A stretch of DNA of 64,000 bases, from contig JBCAMK010000001.1 of assembly GCA_038503065.1 (NCBI GenBank), positions 2,480,001 through 2,544,000 on the forward strand. Reading direction: 5' to 3'. The notes under the pieces were generated by a model, which was given only the letters and a program-made list of their open reading frames with translations, was not told where the DNA came from and ran no database searches. Positions 38,071 to 50,300 of this stretch are shown here, one piece after another (position 1 is the stretch's first letter; every line of letters starts with the position of its first letter). Origin of the DNA: Paragyromitra xinjiangensis (lineage: Eukaryota; Ascomycota; Pezizomycetes; Pezizales; Discinaceae). Made by a program: the position numbers and the translations under genes.

Positions 38071-39151
38071 CAATCAACTCACTCCCGAATTCTCGGGGGT
38101 GGCTCAATTCAAAAACAATCTTCTCGCCCACGACCAAGGAAGCGGAAGAATTTTCCTGCCGGGTGGGGGTGTGCCCCAGAGCAAATGGTGTCGAAGCGAC
38201 GATGCTTGATGGTTTTCGATGGACCAAAGTTGTTGTGCAGAGACGAGATGATGATGAGCACTGAGTGGGAAGTCAGAGCCCAACTCAGCGGAGACATGTG
38301 TGTCTCTGACCTTGACTTTTGGACTATGAGGCGCGCAGAGGCATTCTTGGATGCCGCGCCAAGTAGGACAGCACATTCCGCAGGAAGCGGGAGTGTGGGA
38401 GAAGGGAGGTAATCTGAATACCCGTAGGGGCTAGTGCGGCTTATACCTTTCTTTGTCTATTCTTGTGTATCATTTTTTTATTTTGTTTTTTGTTTTTAGC
38501 GTTTTTTCATGGTGTTATTTTGATGAGCGATGATTATTGATGGCTGGAAGCGGGTTTTTTGCAATCCCACCTCAAAGCAAAATACGTTTCTTATGACTAG
38601 CATGGAAGGGAATGGTGGACGGTGTACTTTTGGGCATTGGGTTTTCTTTACTTCAGTTGCGATAGGCCGGACTTTTCGTGTTCTGAGGATGGGCTTTTTG
38701 GGTTATGGTTTTTTTTTACTTTTCATAGTTTTTGGTAGGGGCTGGGGGTTTTTATTTTTGTGAATAAGGATCTTGATGGAGACATGAGGCGCTTTAAGGA
38801 TTTTGGGTTTACTAGTATCTTTGCTTTTTCTTTCCTTGAGTGGACAGGAGAAGGGTATGGGGACGGACAATCTAGATGAATTAAGGTGCATCCTTGTTTT
38901 CGATCAAAGGAATTCCAGTTGCTTTTTTTGGGCGCTCGAGTGATTTGTGGTGACGGAAAAGCAAGTTCAATGTTACCCGGCTTCTGCCGAACAGTGGTTC
39001 CGACACCGAGGCAAAGGGACAGCCCACGGGCCGGGCCGAGGTCAAGCCTTGGGGCTGGGCGGTAAACCAACATTCTCAGGCTACACTCCAAACACAAATA
39101 GCTACATGTATCTTGTGTTGTGTTGGACAGATCTAGATCCAAAGCCCAGCC
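38071..39151. other. Intergenic region, T-rich 3' side of the zinc-finger gene
   Basis: The stretch about 38450-38760 is rich in T runs on the plus strand, consistent with 3'UTR or terminator sequence. No further gene is recognised before the carboxymuconolactone-decarboxylase-like gene. Confidence 0.5.
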
Positions 39152-40063
39152 ATGCCGCCCATCTCTCTCTCAGCCCCGTTAGCAACCCACAATCTCCTGT
39201 CCTCATTCCACCACCACCCAGCGCTGCCGAAACATACATTTTACTTCATCGCTTCGGTAGCCTTCTCAATCCTTAATCGCCCAGAGGAGATCCCGCGCGT
39301 GTGGAACTATGCGCTTAACGAAGTGGCAATAAGGGGCAGTTCAGAGGAAGACTACGTGCGGAAGGAATTGGCGGGAGCAAGCGTACCAGGGGACGGGGAA
39401 AGCGCGTTGACGATACATAGGAAAATAAGGGAGGCGCTATTAAAAAGTGTAGCTATTGGAGGATTACCAAAAGTATGTATCCGGTTTAATCATTCTAAAA
39501 GCACACGGCCAATTCCACAGTTCTCTGCATTACGGCAAGCAATCAAGCAAGCAGGAAAAGAAAAAAAAGAATAACTAATTATTGCATTCTACCAACAACA
39601 ACAGGCAATTAATGCTCTCAACCACCTCAAGCACTCCACACCCGCACACATACTCGCCGCACCCTCCCCCACGCACCGTCGTCTCGCGCACACCACGACG
39701 GACGCGACATCCGCCGAGATCATCGTCCGGGGAAACACCTTCTTCGACAAAGTGTACGGCAAGGTGTCAAAGCGCGTCATGGGCGGAATGAAGAATTCGT
39801 ATGATGATCTGGGAGTCGTGGCGGAACTCATGTACGGACATGTCTTCAGCAATATCGAGGTGCTTGGTGCGCGGGATACGAGCTTGTTGTTGGTTGCTGG
39901 GCTGGTTCCGCAGAATGTTAACCCGCAGCTTAAGGGCCATTTGAAGGGGGCGGTGAATAATGGGGCGACGGTCGAGGAGGTTATGGCGGTTAGGGAGGTG
40001 GTTTTGAGGATTTGTGGCGTGGCGGGGTGGGAGGGGGAGGAGAAGGAGGTTGCGAGGCTTTAA
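39152..40063 (+). CDS. Carboxymuconolactone decarboxylase-like (AhpD-fold) protein, probably peroxisomal, 2 exons
   Basis: The exons 39152-39472 and 39605-40063 join in phase 0 (GTATGT donor; acceptor ACAACAACAG) to give 259 residues. The protein resembles fungal carboxymuconolactone decarboxylase/AhpD-fold proteins of unknown substrate. It has an N-terminal helical part with RPEEIPRVWNYALNE, the turn LLKSVAIGGLPK, and a second half containing VYGKVSKRVMGGMKNSYDDLG and LLLVAGLVPQNVNPQLKGHLKGA. The peroxidatic CxxC/His pattern of AhpD is not visible, so alkyl-hydroperoxidase activity is unlikely. The last three residues are ARL, which fits the PTS1 peroxisomal import pattern; related fungal proteins have been placed in peroxisomes. 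Peroxisomal location is therefore an inference. The start is the first Met in the frame; an alternative downstream start is possible. Confidence 0.85.
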
Positions 40064-40512
40064 GAGGGGGTTGGGGGTATGGAGTGTTGGTGGGATGTGG
40101 TTTGGTGGAGGTAAATAGTGGGTATAGCTACATATGGGTTGGGGTTTCACCTGAATATGGTAGAGGAAATGGCATTGCGCTTAATTACATCGTTGTTTGG
40201 TTTTTTGGTATCTTGGGGAGTGTGGAGGGTGAATAAAATATGTTTCTGGGAAGTGGACCTCTTTACGCAAGTTTTTTTCGGTAATTTACGCATCAAATAT
40301 CACTCGGTGCTAAACCGTGTTCACAATAAGTCACTCAAGGAGCAAAATCTTGCCCTAGTAGAACTATTAACCAAGATAAGGCGTCTTGGCAACGTATCAC
40401 TCAGACATTTGGGACCGCGAGGAGAAATATCAGAAGGAAAACATGACTTCGCGGGACCATGGGAAATGATAATTAACCTCGTATATTACCCAAAGTTCAA
40501 AGCTAGACATAA
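40064..40512. other. Intergenic between the AhpD-like gene and tRNA-Cys
   Basis: No gene is recognised in this stretch. It probably holds the 3'UTR of the upstream gene and the 5' flank of the tRNA. Confidence 0.5.
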
Positions 40513-40585
40513 GCTCTGGTAGCTCAGGGGTTAGAGCATGCGATTGCAGATCGCAGGGTCGATCGTTCAAATCGGTCTCAGAGCT
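40513..40585 (+). tRNA. tRNA-Cys (GCA), intronless
   Basis: A 73-nt cloverleaf can be drawn. The acceptor GCTCTGG pairs with TCAGAGC and is followed by discriminator T, as expected for tRNA-Cys. The D-arm is GCTC/GAGC. The anticodon stem TGCGA/TCGCA encloses loop TTGCAGA, with anticodon GCA at 40546-40548. The T-arm GATCG/CGGTC encloses TTCAAAT. A TTTT run directly after the gene fits RNA polymerase III termination. An identical copy lies on the minus strand at 47251-47323. Confidence 0.95.
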
Positions 40586-41308
40586 TTTGCGAATCATTTT
40601 TGTACTGGCGAAGGAAACTGAGGTGGATTGGGGGCTTATATGATCTGCCTACCGTAGTGTGAGGAATTGAATAAAATGGTTGAATCTTAGCTTCGGGTCT
40701 TGTGGTAGTGAGACAGGGTTAGGGTTTGTATGGCTGCTTGTATGTGGCATCTTCAACGTACTGGTGGATTGCTGTATGGTTGGAAGAGTCGTTTGTATAT
40801 GACGGCTTGTTGGTGGTATGCTCTTGGAATAACTCCTCGTTCTCCGTCTTCACAGGTGTATGTGTGCCGTCACAAAATAGGTTCCGTTGGTAATACATGG
40901 GAAAGGGTTTAATGTATATCTTTGGTTGACTGATTGATTAGTTCATTAAGTGTATACAAGAAAGGTCTCCCACTTGAAAAACTACGGGCCAAAGGATTTC
41001 TGAGGCTAACGGGGATTGTGGAGTATCGCTATTAATTTCTATTAGTTGGTGCTACGGGAGATTTCACTAAGGGTTTGTTGGCTTTGACCCAAGGATGGGA
41101 GAGCTTGTTTTCAAAGCAGACGGTTGAATCACGATGGCACAAAGATGCACTGAACCCAAAACTTATTCTTGAAATTGATTGCACAAGGGCTTTTGTAGAT
41201 ATGTACCCCGTACCGCCACTGGCAGAACAAGAAAAAAGAAAAGAAAAAAAAAAGGAAGATACAAGAACAGAATTATAACCAAAGGAAATGTAAGCTATTG
41301 CTTATATT

Positions 41309-44254
41309 TTACAAGCACTGCCAGTAGTAGTCATTAAGCCAAGTGCAAGTGAATCCAGTCGCACAATTGGTGGAGCCAGTGTATTCCTGTGATTGTGGTC
41401 AGTAAAGTGTTTTCAACGAGGGTTGATGGGAGGACTTACAACTCCACCGCACTGTGAGTAGTGGGGCACAGGGGTGCCAGTAGGAGTAGATGAAGTCTTG
41501 CTTGCGGAGGTGGTGGTGCTTGTTGGAGGAGCAAGGGCTAGAATCTTCTCGACGGCCTTCTCAGCGGCGATCATGATCGGGGCTGAGGGGTTGGTGGTGA
41601 CATGGCCAGGGAAGATGGAGGCATCAATGACGAACTGGGGAATTGTTAGTTTCATACTGTAGAGTTGGAGTGTGTCTCAGGATTGGCACGTACGATGTTG
41701 TCAGTTCCATAGACCTTGGTGTTGGTGTCAACAACAGATCCAGTGGTACCGTCACCGAGAAGACCAGAGTCAGTTCCCAACTTGCAGGTTCCGATCCAGT
41801 GGTTAGCTCTGCGGGATGCGATGTAGCTGTTTACGTAGGCAGTTGCGGTGATGCCAGCAGCTGGCTGAATGAAGGTGATTCCGTTCTTGTTTGCGGCAGC
41901 GGTGAGGATAGACTGAACACCCCTGATGACAACATCCTTATCGGCAGCATTGTTGAGATACGGGCTGACAGAGATTTGCATGTTCAAGTTGGAAGCAATG
42001 GTCATGCGGCCTCTGGAAACGACACCGGTACCCAAGTATTGGCTCATGGTGACCAAAGTACTACCATCTTCTCCGAGAGAACCCTCAGCACGGACAGTCC
42101 ACTGAACCTGGCGAGTGATGCCGTCAGTACCGACGAAGGATTCCCATGCCATGGTGTTAGGACCCGGAGCAGCAGTGGCGAGGATACCAGCACGGCTGTT
42201 CAAGTATAGGTTCATATCAGTGGTGTTGGGGCTGTTGTAAGCACCATAGAAGTCATAGGCTTTGATGCTGGACTGGTTGAAGACCATATCAGTGTTGGTG
42301 TGATCTAGGACGTTGTATCCGACAGGAAGCCTGATCCAGCTGGTGGATGCAATCATGCTTGGGCCATCGGTGCTGGCCTTAACAACGTTAAGTTGATCAG
42401 TTGGGCCAATACCACTGCGGAAGAGGATCTTGGGAGTTCCAAAGGCACCGGCAGCAACAACAACTCTTCCAGTGTTGGGGGTGACATTGATAATACCAGT
42501 GAGCCCACCTGGATAGGTAGCAGTAACCTGGACACCAGTGGCATGGCCAGCAGTACGGAAAATCTTAGTGACGGTGGTGTTGACGGAAAGCTTGAAGTTG
42601 GAACGAGCTTTGGCAGTTTGCAGGTAGGTGGCTAAAGGACCGCCACGCTCACCACCAATGTACATGAATGGACTGTGAGAGAAGGTTCTGTTCTTGGAGT
42701 TGGGGACTGAGTTGGCAGTAACCTCAGTCCAGCCAGCAGGCTTCAGAACCGTGGAAAGAACATTATAGGGTTCCTGAAGGTAACGGACACCATTCTGGGA
42801 CGGGTTATCGGTGGAAGGAATTCTGGTGAAAACCTTGTTGGTAGAAGCGACCATATCCGTCGCCTTCCAGCCAGTAGGGAAGTTGTAATCCCAATCACGG
42901 TCTTGAGGCTTGAAGAAAAGACCAGCGTTGACAGCGGTACCACCACCGAGAATGCATCCAGCCATCTGGTCGATATCATTACAGGCGATACCGGCAGAGT
43001 CAACCCAAATTTGATTGCAAAGACCTGGGACATCGAAGCGGGTGAGCTTCTTGCCAGACAACCAGGCAGGGCCAACGGCTGTTCACCAAATATGTTAGTG
43101 TGTGCTCTAGTTTTTAGTGTTTTACGAAGGATGGAGTAAATAACTTACTTCCTCCAGAGTTATAGGTAGATGGGGGTCCCCTCTCAACGAGAATGACCGA
43201 TTTACCAGCTTCAGAGAGACGATCCGCAGCTATCCCGAAGCAAATATTGATCAGTAACTTGGAATCCCCTGGATATTATGGGTGCTACAAACCAACAAGT
43301 CCAGCGGCACCTCCTCCAATGACAATGTAATCATAAGTTCCCAAAACAGCAGTGGAAGTTGGAGTGACAGTGGGGGCTGTCGTCGAGCTGGTAGTAGTAG
43401 TAGTAGTAGTAGTGGGGGTAGATCCTCCGATACCGGCAGCAGCAATCCAAGCAGCATATTGAGCCTGGCGAGCATCAGTAAGAACAACACCATACTGGCC
43501 GAAACCATTGTCATGGTATTGAAGAGTCGATGAAGGGCTGGTGATGTCTCCAACTGGCGACAAGCTCTGGGCCCAACCCATAACAACAAAGTCTGCAGTT
43601 GGGTCGAAGCCTCCGTTGGTCCAGGTCGCACAGTTTACGCAGCGGTAGGTGTATGAGAAATGAGTGGTGTTGAATTTGGTGTACATGGTTGTCGCAACCG
43701 GAGTGGTATCGGTATAGACAGTAGGCTCAAGATAACCCCTGGGAATTCTTTGGTAAGTTTCTTGCAGATCATTGGAAGTAATACTACAGTAGAGATATAG
43801 CAAACTTACGTTGTATAACGGAAAGAGGACACAATCTTGTTATTATAGGGCCAAACTACCTGGAGGAGGTTTCCATTCATTCCTCCTCCATAGCTCACAC
43901 CAGCCCATCCTCCTGCTGATTGAATAGGTCCGACCTGTTTAAGTCTGGGTTAGCGCACACGAACATTGGGTAGGGCTGGAGGGATTTTACAATTTGACCA
44001 ATAAATTCACTGTTTGCAACTGCAGTTGCAGGGAATGCAATACCAAAACTGAATCCACCATAAGAGCTAGTGTAGAAACGCTGGAAGATGATCCCAGTGT
44101 CAGGGTCGGTGTATGCTGTCGTTGACTGTGCGAGAACTATTCGCAAAGTAAAGCATCAGCAACATGACATTTTGGGATAAAGAGCGAGATTTGGAGTTTT
44201 CTTACCTGTACTCAGTACAGACAAAAGATAGAAGAACGAGGTTTTCGCAAACAT
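41309..44254 (-). CDS. Secreted cellobiose dehydrogenase with C-terminal cellulose-binding module (CBM1), 8 exons
   Basis: This extracellular flavocytochrome oxidises cellobiose to the lactone and can pass electrons to lytic polysaccharide monooxygenases. The assembled exons are 44254-44206, 44136-43991, 43934-43810, 43738-43293, 43229-43149, 43078-41694, 41634-41440 and 41386-41309. They total 834 residues, the usual length for CBM1-bearing ascomycete enzymes, and all phases agree. The signal peptide MFAKTSFFYLLSVLSTVLAQ is split by intron 1. The cytochrome domain contains SYGGGMNGN and THFSYTYRC, with Met and His as likely haem ligands. A Thr/Ser linker encoded by a GTA/GTG repeat follows. 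The GMC flavin domain begins YDYIVIGGGAAGLV. The active-site His is in RRANHWIGT and the Asn in HVTTNPSAP. The C-terminal CBM1 (QCGG to YYWQCL) is itself split by the last intron. A TATA-like word lies about 160 bp upstream. The function is well supported by domain order. Confidence 0.96.
43391..43415. repeat. Trinucleotide repeat coding the Thr-rich CDH linker
   Basis: A GTA-rich trinucleotide run within exon 4 of the cellobiose dehydrogenase reads as poly-Thr on the minus strand. It forms the flexible linker between the cytochrome and flavin domains. Its length is likely to vary by slippage. Confidence 0.85.
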
Positions 44255-47250
44255 ATTTGCGACGAGATCCGAGGATTCCTGGAGAATGAAAAAAAGGAGG
44301 GACTGTCACCAGTTTTGCCGGTGGATCGGTAGGCTCAGATCGTCTACTCAGTTAATCTCAAAGACGGCCAGCCCTGAGATAGTACCTTACAGAGTTCGGG
44401 AAAGAACCTACTACTTATATTTTACTCCTATCAACTAAAAGAGATAGAAGATGAAATGAAATGAGGTGCTATCCGGTCGTCCCTTCCCTGCTGCTCCGGA
44501 TACACCATGCCGTTGGATTTTTTTCCTGGGGTAATCTGTAATAGGGATGCAGACATTGGTTCACTAACCTCCACGTTTTTCCGTAGAGGTGGCTATGGGG
44601 AATCTTCGAATCGGCTTTGTTCCATTAACTTTAATTGAGCTGACATGATGCATGGGGAAACGCGCGTGCATAGATAGATCCCCGGACGGTATACGGACGG
44701 TAGCTTCCGATGGTTCGTTTCTGGACCCAATGCTTGTTTTCTTATTACGGCAGCTTTATTGGGTGGGGAAGATGAGGCTATTCTCACGATCGACAAAATA
44801 GTGAACTAAGTTTTTTCCCCTGTTGATCACTTATTACGGTCTCTAGGCCCGTGTCTCCTGCAGAGAGATCTATCCCCCTGACTAGTTACAAGGATTACTT
44901 TTATTTTTGCCGGGAAATCCGTAGTAACCACAGCCCCACGATGAACCACCTTTAGGTGGAGTAGAGAATACTAGGAGATGACCGTAGTGGGTCAATTAAT
45001 TAACCAGGGAGAGAGCCTAGATCTCAAATAGTACTTTGTGTCTACCGTACCTGTTTCATGTTACATGCGGGGAACTGTGGACCCGCATTGCCAGATTGGA
45101 AATTAACAATTGCGGAGTTCATTAATGATGTTCCAACCGATGACCGGGTTTCGAGAAGATGTTCCGGTAGCCCATCTTTGGTTCATGTGATGAGCATCTG
45201 CAGCTGTGTTATGATGAGATGACTTGCCCCTAGGAACAGATTCGGAGATACAAGGTGATGTTTCTGGTGGGAGCTGTGGTAATCTTTTTGTTCAATCAGT
45301 AATACCTGTGAGATTAGATTAGTTGTGCCTTTTCGGGCTCAAACTTGTCCGAGGTCTCCTGGTTCGTGAGTAGCATCACTTATTTCCTTACTTTTCAAAA
45401 GTATAGTCATTGAGTATCTGCTTTGGATATCGCACCAAGATACTTGGCTGTTGTCGCTGGGTCACATATTGAAATAAGGATATATACCCATGCTCAGTCA
45501 CGGTACACAAATTCACAGATGCCTGCAGGTACTCATAAACCCTGGATAATTAGCTCAAGAGGGTACTTGGCTTAATTAGTAGCTGTTTTATTGTACATCT
45601 GCCATGGTCAAAATTCTTTAATCGGTCCACCCTCGCCATAAGCTGGTAACAGGAATTTGCGCTTTCCTTCAACGGGCCACAGAATGCTTTCACCAAAGCC
45701 CTTTTCTGACTCTTTGGCTTGATCAGGCAAGCATTAGAAATCCTTCGGATTGTTCGGGAATACCGTCTCACTATTCCGAAAGTTGCACCAGAATCTCCAT
45801 AGCACCACGTGAACATCCAACTTCGGGCCGTGAAGCAGCTTTATTGTCGGGCTGATGTTTCCACGTAGTTCAGCCGGTAAATCGTTTTGTTGCCTTCTCG
45901 GGATCATTTTGCCATTACTTCAGGAGAGATTCGCTGTTTGTGCCCTAGCGCGCCGTAGCCGCAGCCGCAAAACAGCCCGACATCCTGTACTCAATGGCAC
46001 ATAGCTTTCACAATTTTCTAGAATTTCCACATCTTGATTGAATATGACATCAGTCCAAGAAGCCCAGCCTATGTTCTGGTTCGGCTGATCGGGGAATTCG
46101 CTTCCCTGTTCCTTTATACCTACGTACCACTTCCAAATTCAATTACAATATAGTTTCACCGTCATATATTTTTGCGTCTGTTTATCCTATCTTGTACTAG
46201 GGTACTTTATAATTTAATAAGTCATCGAGATTACCAGGGCTCACCCACCTGTAGCAGCATTCCAGTTCTCTCTGCCCCCCCCTCCCCGGTAGGTTCATAT
46301 ACGAATGCTTGGTCGTGGAATCTCGGCGGAATGACCGCCGGTATATATGTGGAAACAAATCTTAAGGGGGTTTGAATGTTTTTCACTTAAATTACGTGAT
46401 TTATCGCACTGAGGGGAAATCCGGCTTCAGTCGGAACTACTTTGCGTGAAGTAAGATAGACATGCTACACTTCACATTTTGATGTACGGCAGAAGCCTTG
46501 ACATAGAGCAATGTTTCGGTTGAGTGGAACGAGTGACGAGTCTGGACTCAGCTAAGTAGTTTGACAACCCCATGCGGGTTCTACAGCCTTCCCAACTGCT
46601 TTAATCTAAGTACCTATTCGGACAAAACCCCACCTCCTAAGAGTGTTGCCACTTGTAGAATATTTGACAATTTAATGAATTATCGTCAAATCAATATTAC
46701 GGCCTGCAATGTCATCGTCATGCATTGGCTTTGGTTGGTGTTGACGCATGGTATTTTACATTGTCATAACTATAGAGTCGAAAATTGGGGTTTTGCGTCT
46801 GAGACCTGTTCTCAAAGTGGGGGGAACCTCCTCTTAAATTGGAAGGTTAGAAGACCCTAAATCTGGTACTACTCCACAAGCATTGTTTTCACAAACCCAA
46901 ACTTGTTTACCCCCTGTAGTGATACATGAACAAGCTACCCTCTTCTGGCGAGAATGTCAGCAGACGAACCCGACAGACTGGAAGGGGTACGGTTTGCTAT
47001 ATAGCCGGTGGGAATTAGTCGTGCGGGGAAAGCAAGGGGTAATAAAATTCTAGGTATAAGACTAAGGATCTATTAATCTGCGTCTTTTGACTAAATGACA
47101 ACTTTTATATTAGTTGGGATTGATCGTGCAGTGAGGTAGTTACCAAGTGTTGCTTTTGTACGACGCGTCACGCGTCCATAAACCAAAGCTCTCGTTGCCA
47201 AGAAGTATGTCTCTGTTGTGAGCAAAAACTAAAAAGAAAAAGAATAATTA
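44255..47250. other. Intergenic upstream of cellobiose dehydrogenase
   Basis: Three kilobases with no recognisable coding gene separate the divergent flank of the cellobiose dehydrogenase gene from the second tRNA-Cys. The first few hundred bases should contain its promoter, with a TATA-like TATAAGTAG word (minus strand) near 44412-44420. Open frames further on are short and unrecognised. Confidence 0.5.
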
Positions 47251-47323
47251 AGCTCTGAGACCGATTTGAACGATCGACCCTGCGATCTGCAATCGCATGC
47301 TCTAACCCCTGAGCTACCAGAGC
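47251..47323 (-). tRNA. tRNA-Cys (GCA), second copy, inverted
   Basis: The sequence is identical to the tRNA-Cys at 40513-40585 over all 73 nt, on the opposite strand. Flanking sequence is not conserved beyond a few bases. On the minus strand, downstream T-rich sequence (ATTCTTTTTCTTTTTAG) fits Pol III termination. Confidence 0.95.
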
Positions 47324-50300
47324 TTGTTGGATTTTTGTGGTTTTAATTATCTGAGGACTCGTTTTTCTCTTCGTAGCTAGGCGGACAAATCACTGAGAGC
47401 TATAACACTATACCTATAGGACCAGTCACCCTAGTATGTTTATGTGCTTGTGGGGTGGGCGAAGTTTTGTTTGAGGATATGATGTCGAGGCTGGAAGAAA
47501 CAACTTGATCGGTTATATGATCATGCTTGGGTCTCTTTCGTGTGATTGTCTATGGGATTTTCTCTCCTCGTGCCTAATTTTCTTGTAATTTCCTGCAATA
47601 TACATACTATACGGTGTCTTTACTTTACTGCTCTACGGTACCTGCTGGAGAGGTATAATTTTCTGGTTGGGTGCACGTGCTGCATGGCAGTTAAAGAACT
47701 TCATAATAGCAGGTTAAACCGCCTCTGTAAGGCAGGGGAAGTTTGGGAGTGATTAAACAGTAGGTAGAGGGTTCAAAAGCTAGTCCATTTGCTCTTAGGA
47801 TGGTTGAATTCAGTGATAGTCATGACTCATATCAAATCTAACAGCGGCCCCACTTTTACAAAGAAAGGGGCCTTGAATTGCTGCAACCGCTATAAATACT
47901 GTAGTTTGAGCAAGATGCCAAGATTGCAACGAGACGGATGGTAACCTTATTCTGTACATGGTGCACGTGCACGTTATCCTGATTTTTGACCACGTTGTGG
48001 GTTAGGATGGTGATGCTAGAGCAACCTTGGTGATTTTCGCCTAATGAGGGTAATATAATGGTTGATCGTTCGAGCGCAGGGAGGGCGTTAATATATTGCG
48101 ATAGCCGCGTTTTAGAGTTAGAAATGCATCTATTAGCGTATGATTGGCAACATGGAAGCGAAGTGCTGATCGAGTTTCAAATTTCGGCTTCTGGTTACCT
48201 GGTTGGAATGTCTGGTGGGTGTGTCAAGTATACTTGGGCTGAGCCTATGGGTTATAACTATACGCCACAATTGCTAAATCGCAGAGTTGCTAGGTAATAT
48301 CAACTAATTGAAGGATCTCAGGGGTTCTTTTTAGTGGGGTGTGATGGGGAAACATTTAGAAAGAAGACCAAGTCTAGCTAGCCCCAGAGCCTGGACTCCT
48401 CTATGCACGGGAAGAAGCGACAAGGGGAGCAACTCCGGTTACGCACTGGGTGACCATTCTAGAATGGAACGCTATCTCGGGGTTGGTGTTGTAATTGCTG
48501 GGGCAAGATGCGATGCTGGAAGTAAGGCGAATTTACAACTTGCTCGTTCTGCTTGCTTAAAATGTAAATAGCATCTTATCGTTGTTTCTTTAGGCATCTT
48601 TGTTCACTTTACTTACCATATCTCTTTTGGAATGTGGGTGTCTTGGTGAAGCTATTTTTGTATATGGATGTTGGTGAGGCTTGGTCGCTCCATTTATGTG
48701 GCTCTGGGGGATGTAACGCTTTCGTGATCATATTTTGTCACTCGTAGTATAATATTAGTACTTGGGAAGTTCGATACTGCCTATGGAATGACCAATCGGT
48801 ATGGTGCATTTTGAATTTATAATGATGAGGTGTCTGTATGAGTTGAAGGGTTGTTGGCAGTAGCTAAAGGCGCTGGGGTGGTGGGTAATATGTATGGATT
48901 TGAGGCCGACTAACTTCTGGTAACCGTGTTATCGTACGGGATCAAAGATAACTGGAAATCTGTGATACAGGTGGGGGTACTGGTGGCGCACAATGTGTTA
49001 GCGTAGAATATAGATTCATACGTGTATTTCATGGTTTGTTATTTTTAGCCTTATATAATATTTTTGGGAAAGTCGTGCTGTTGTAATATGATCAAATACC
49101 GATTTCTCCTTTTTTGCAGGAGTTTACGTATTTCGCGGGTAGTTATTCATGCGAGCGGGAAAGACGTGGAAAAAACGTGGTGAATAGGTGTGGTATAGGA
49201 AATGTGATTGGTTTAGGGCTACCAACCGTGCACGTACCTAGTTACGAGAAATAGTTATTTTCAAGGTTGATTGTAAGATGGATGGGCTGGGTACATAGTT
49301 GTAGATTGGTGGTCAAACTCGATCGATCTTTTAGATAAGCTAGTGTTATATTCGATATATTGGGCTCCCTGGGCCATGAGTAGGGCGATAGGTAACTTAT
49401 CATATTTGCTGCCTGCGATATCATTTCTTATCCAAATATAATATTTCTAAGAGTTTTAAGTATCCATAGAGGGTGGTTGAGATTGGATGGGGTTTTATGT
49501 AGGGTTTGGGTAGTCTCGCGGTCAGCCCCACTGCGCAGCCCTACGGTATGCAGCAAACTGCGTGTATGGGGCTGGGCACGAGACTGGGGTTTGGGTTCCT
49601 GGTGAGAAGTTACATCCCTGTACATCATGGACCGGGTTGAGGGTTGGTTACTGGGGATTTTGTGATACCTTACTTACCTTTCATCTCATTTCAAGGAGTG
49701 TTGTAAGTATTTAGCGGGATGGATATGTGCATATCCTAATCGGCCGGTTCACGGATCTGAAAACAAAGATTGTAAGTGCTAACTATACCTGCTTCCGGGA
49801 GAATCACAGGTGAAATGGTAATAAATCCTTTAGCTGGGGGCGGGATTAAGCATTTTCACTATTACAGGGGCCGAGTGGGGCTGCAGAAGAGAAAAGGAAA
49901 CTGCTTTACAAGGAATTAAAGATTCTTCATGCTGAGATTTTAAGCTAGCTAGTTTCTTTGTCTGAATTTAAAGACCTTTCAAGTTTATTTAGTTTCAGGG
50001 ATACGTTCGTGGAAGCTTGTGCGTTAGGGTCTATGAGCTTCAATAAGCCGACTGTGGCCCGGAAACACGGACTGAGGCATATACCACGAGGCTGCCCGCG
50101 TATCATCCGCGCACGGTACGAGAGTATTCCTTCGAAAACTTGCCTTCGGGGTGACTACCCCAATGAGTGGCTATTTGGGGACAAAGCGAAAGAAATCTCT
50201 TACCTCCTGCGGGAGGTTTTGCATACCATTTCTTGGCGGGTAGCGTATGTTTAGCAGCATATGTCAGGAAGGCGAATATCGTCTATCCACCACGTTCTGT

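Noticed and set aside
41643..42209. Long plus-strand frame opposite the cellobiose dehydrogenase
   Set aside because: It is an antisense shadow of exon 6 in a codon-biased gene.
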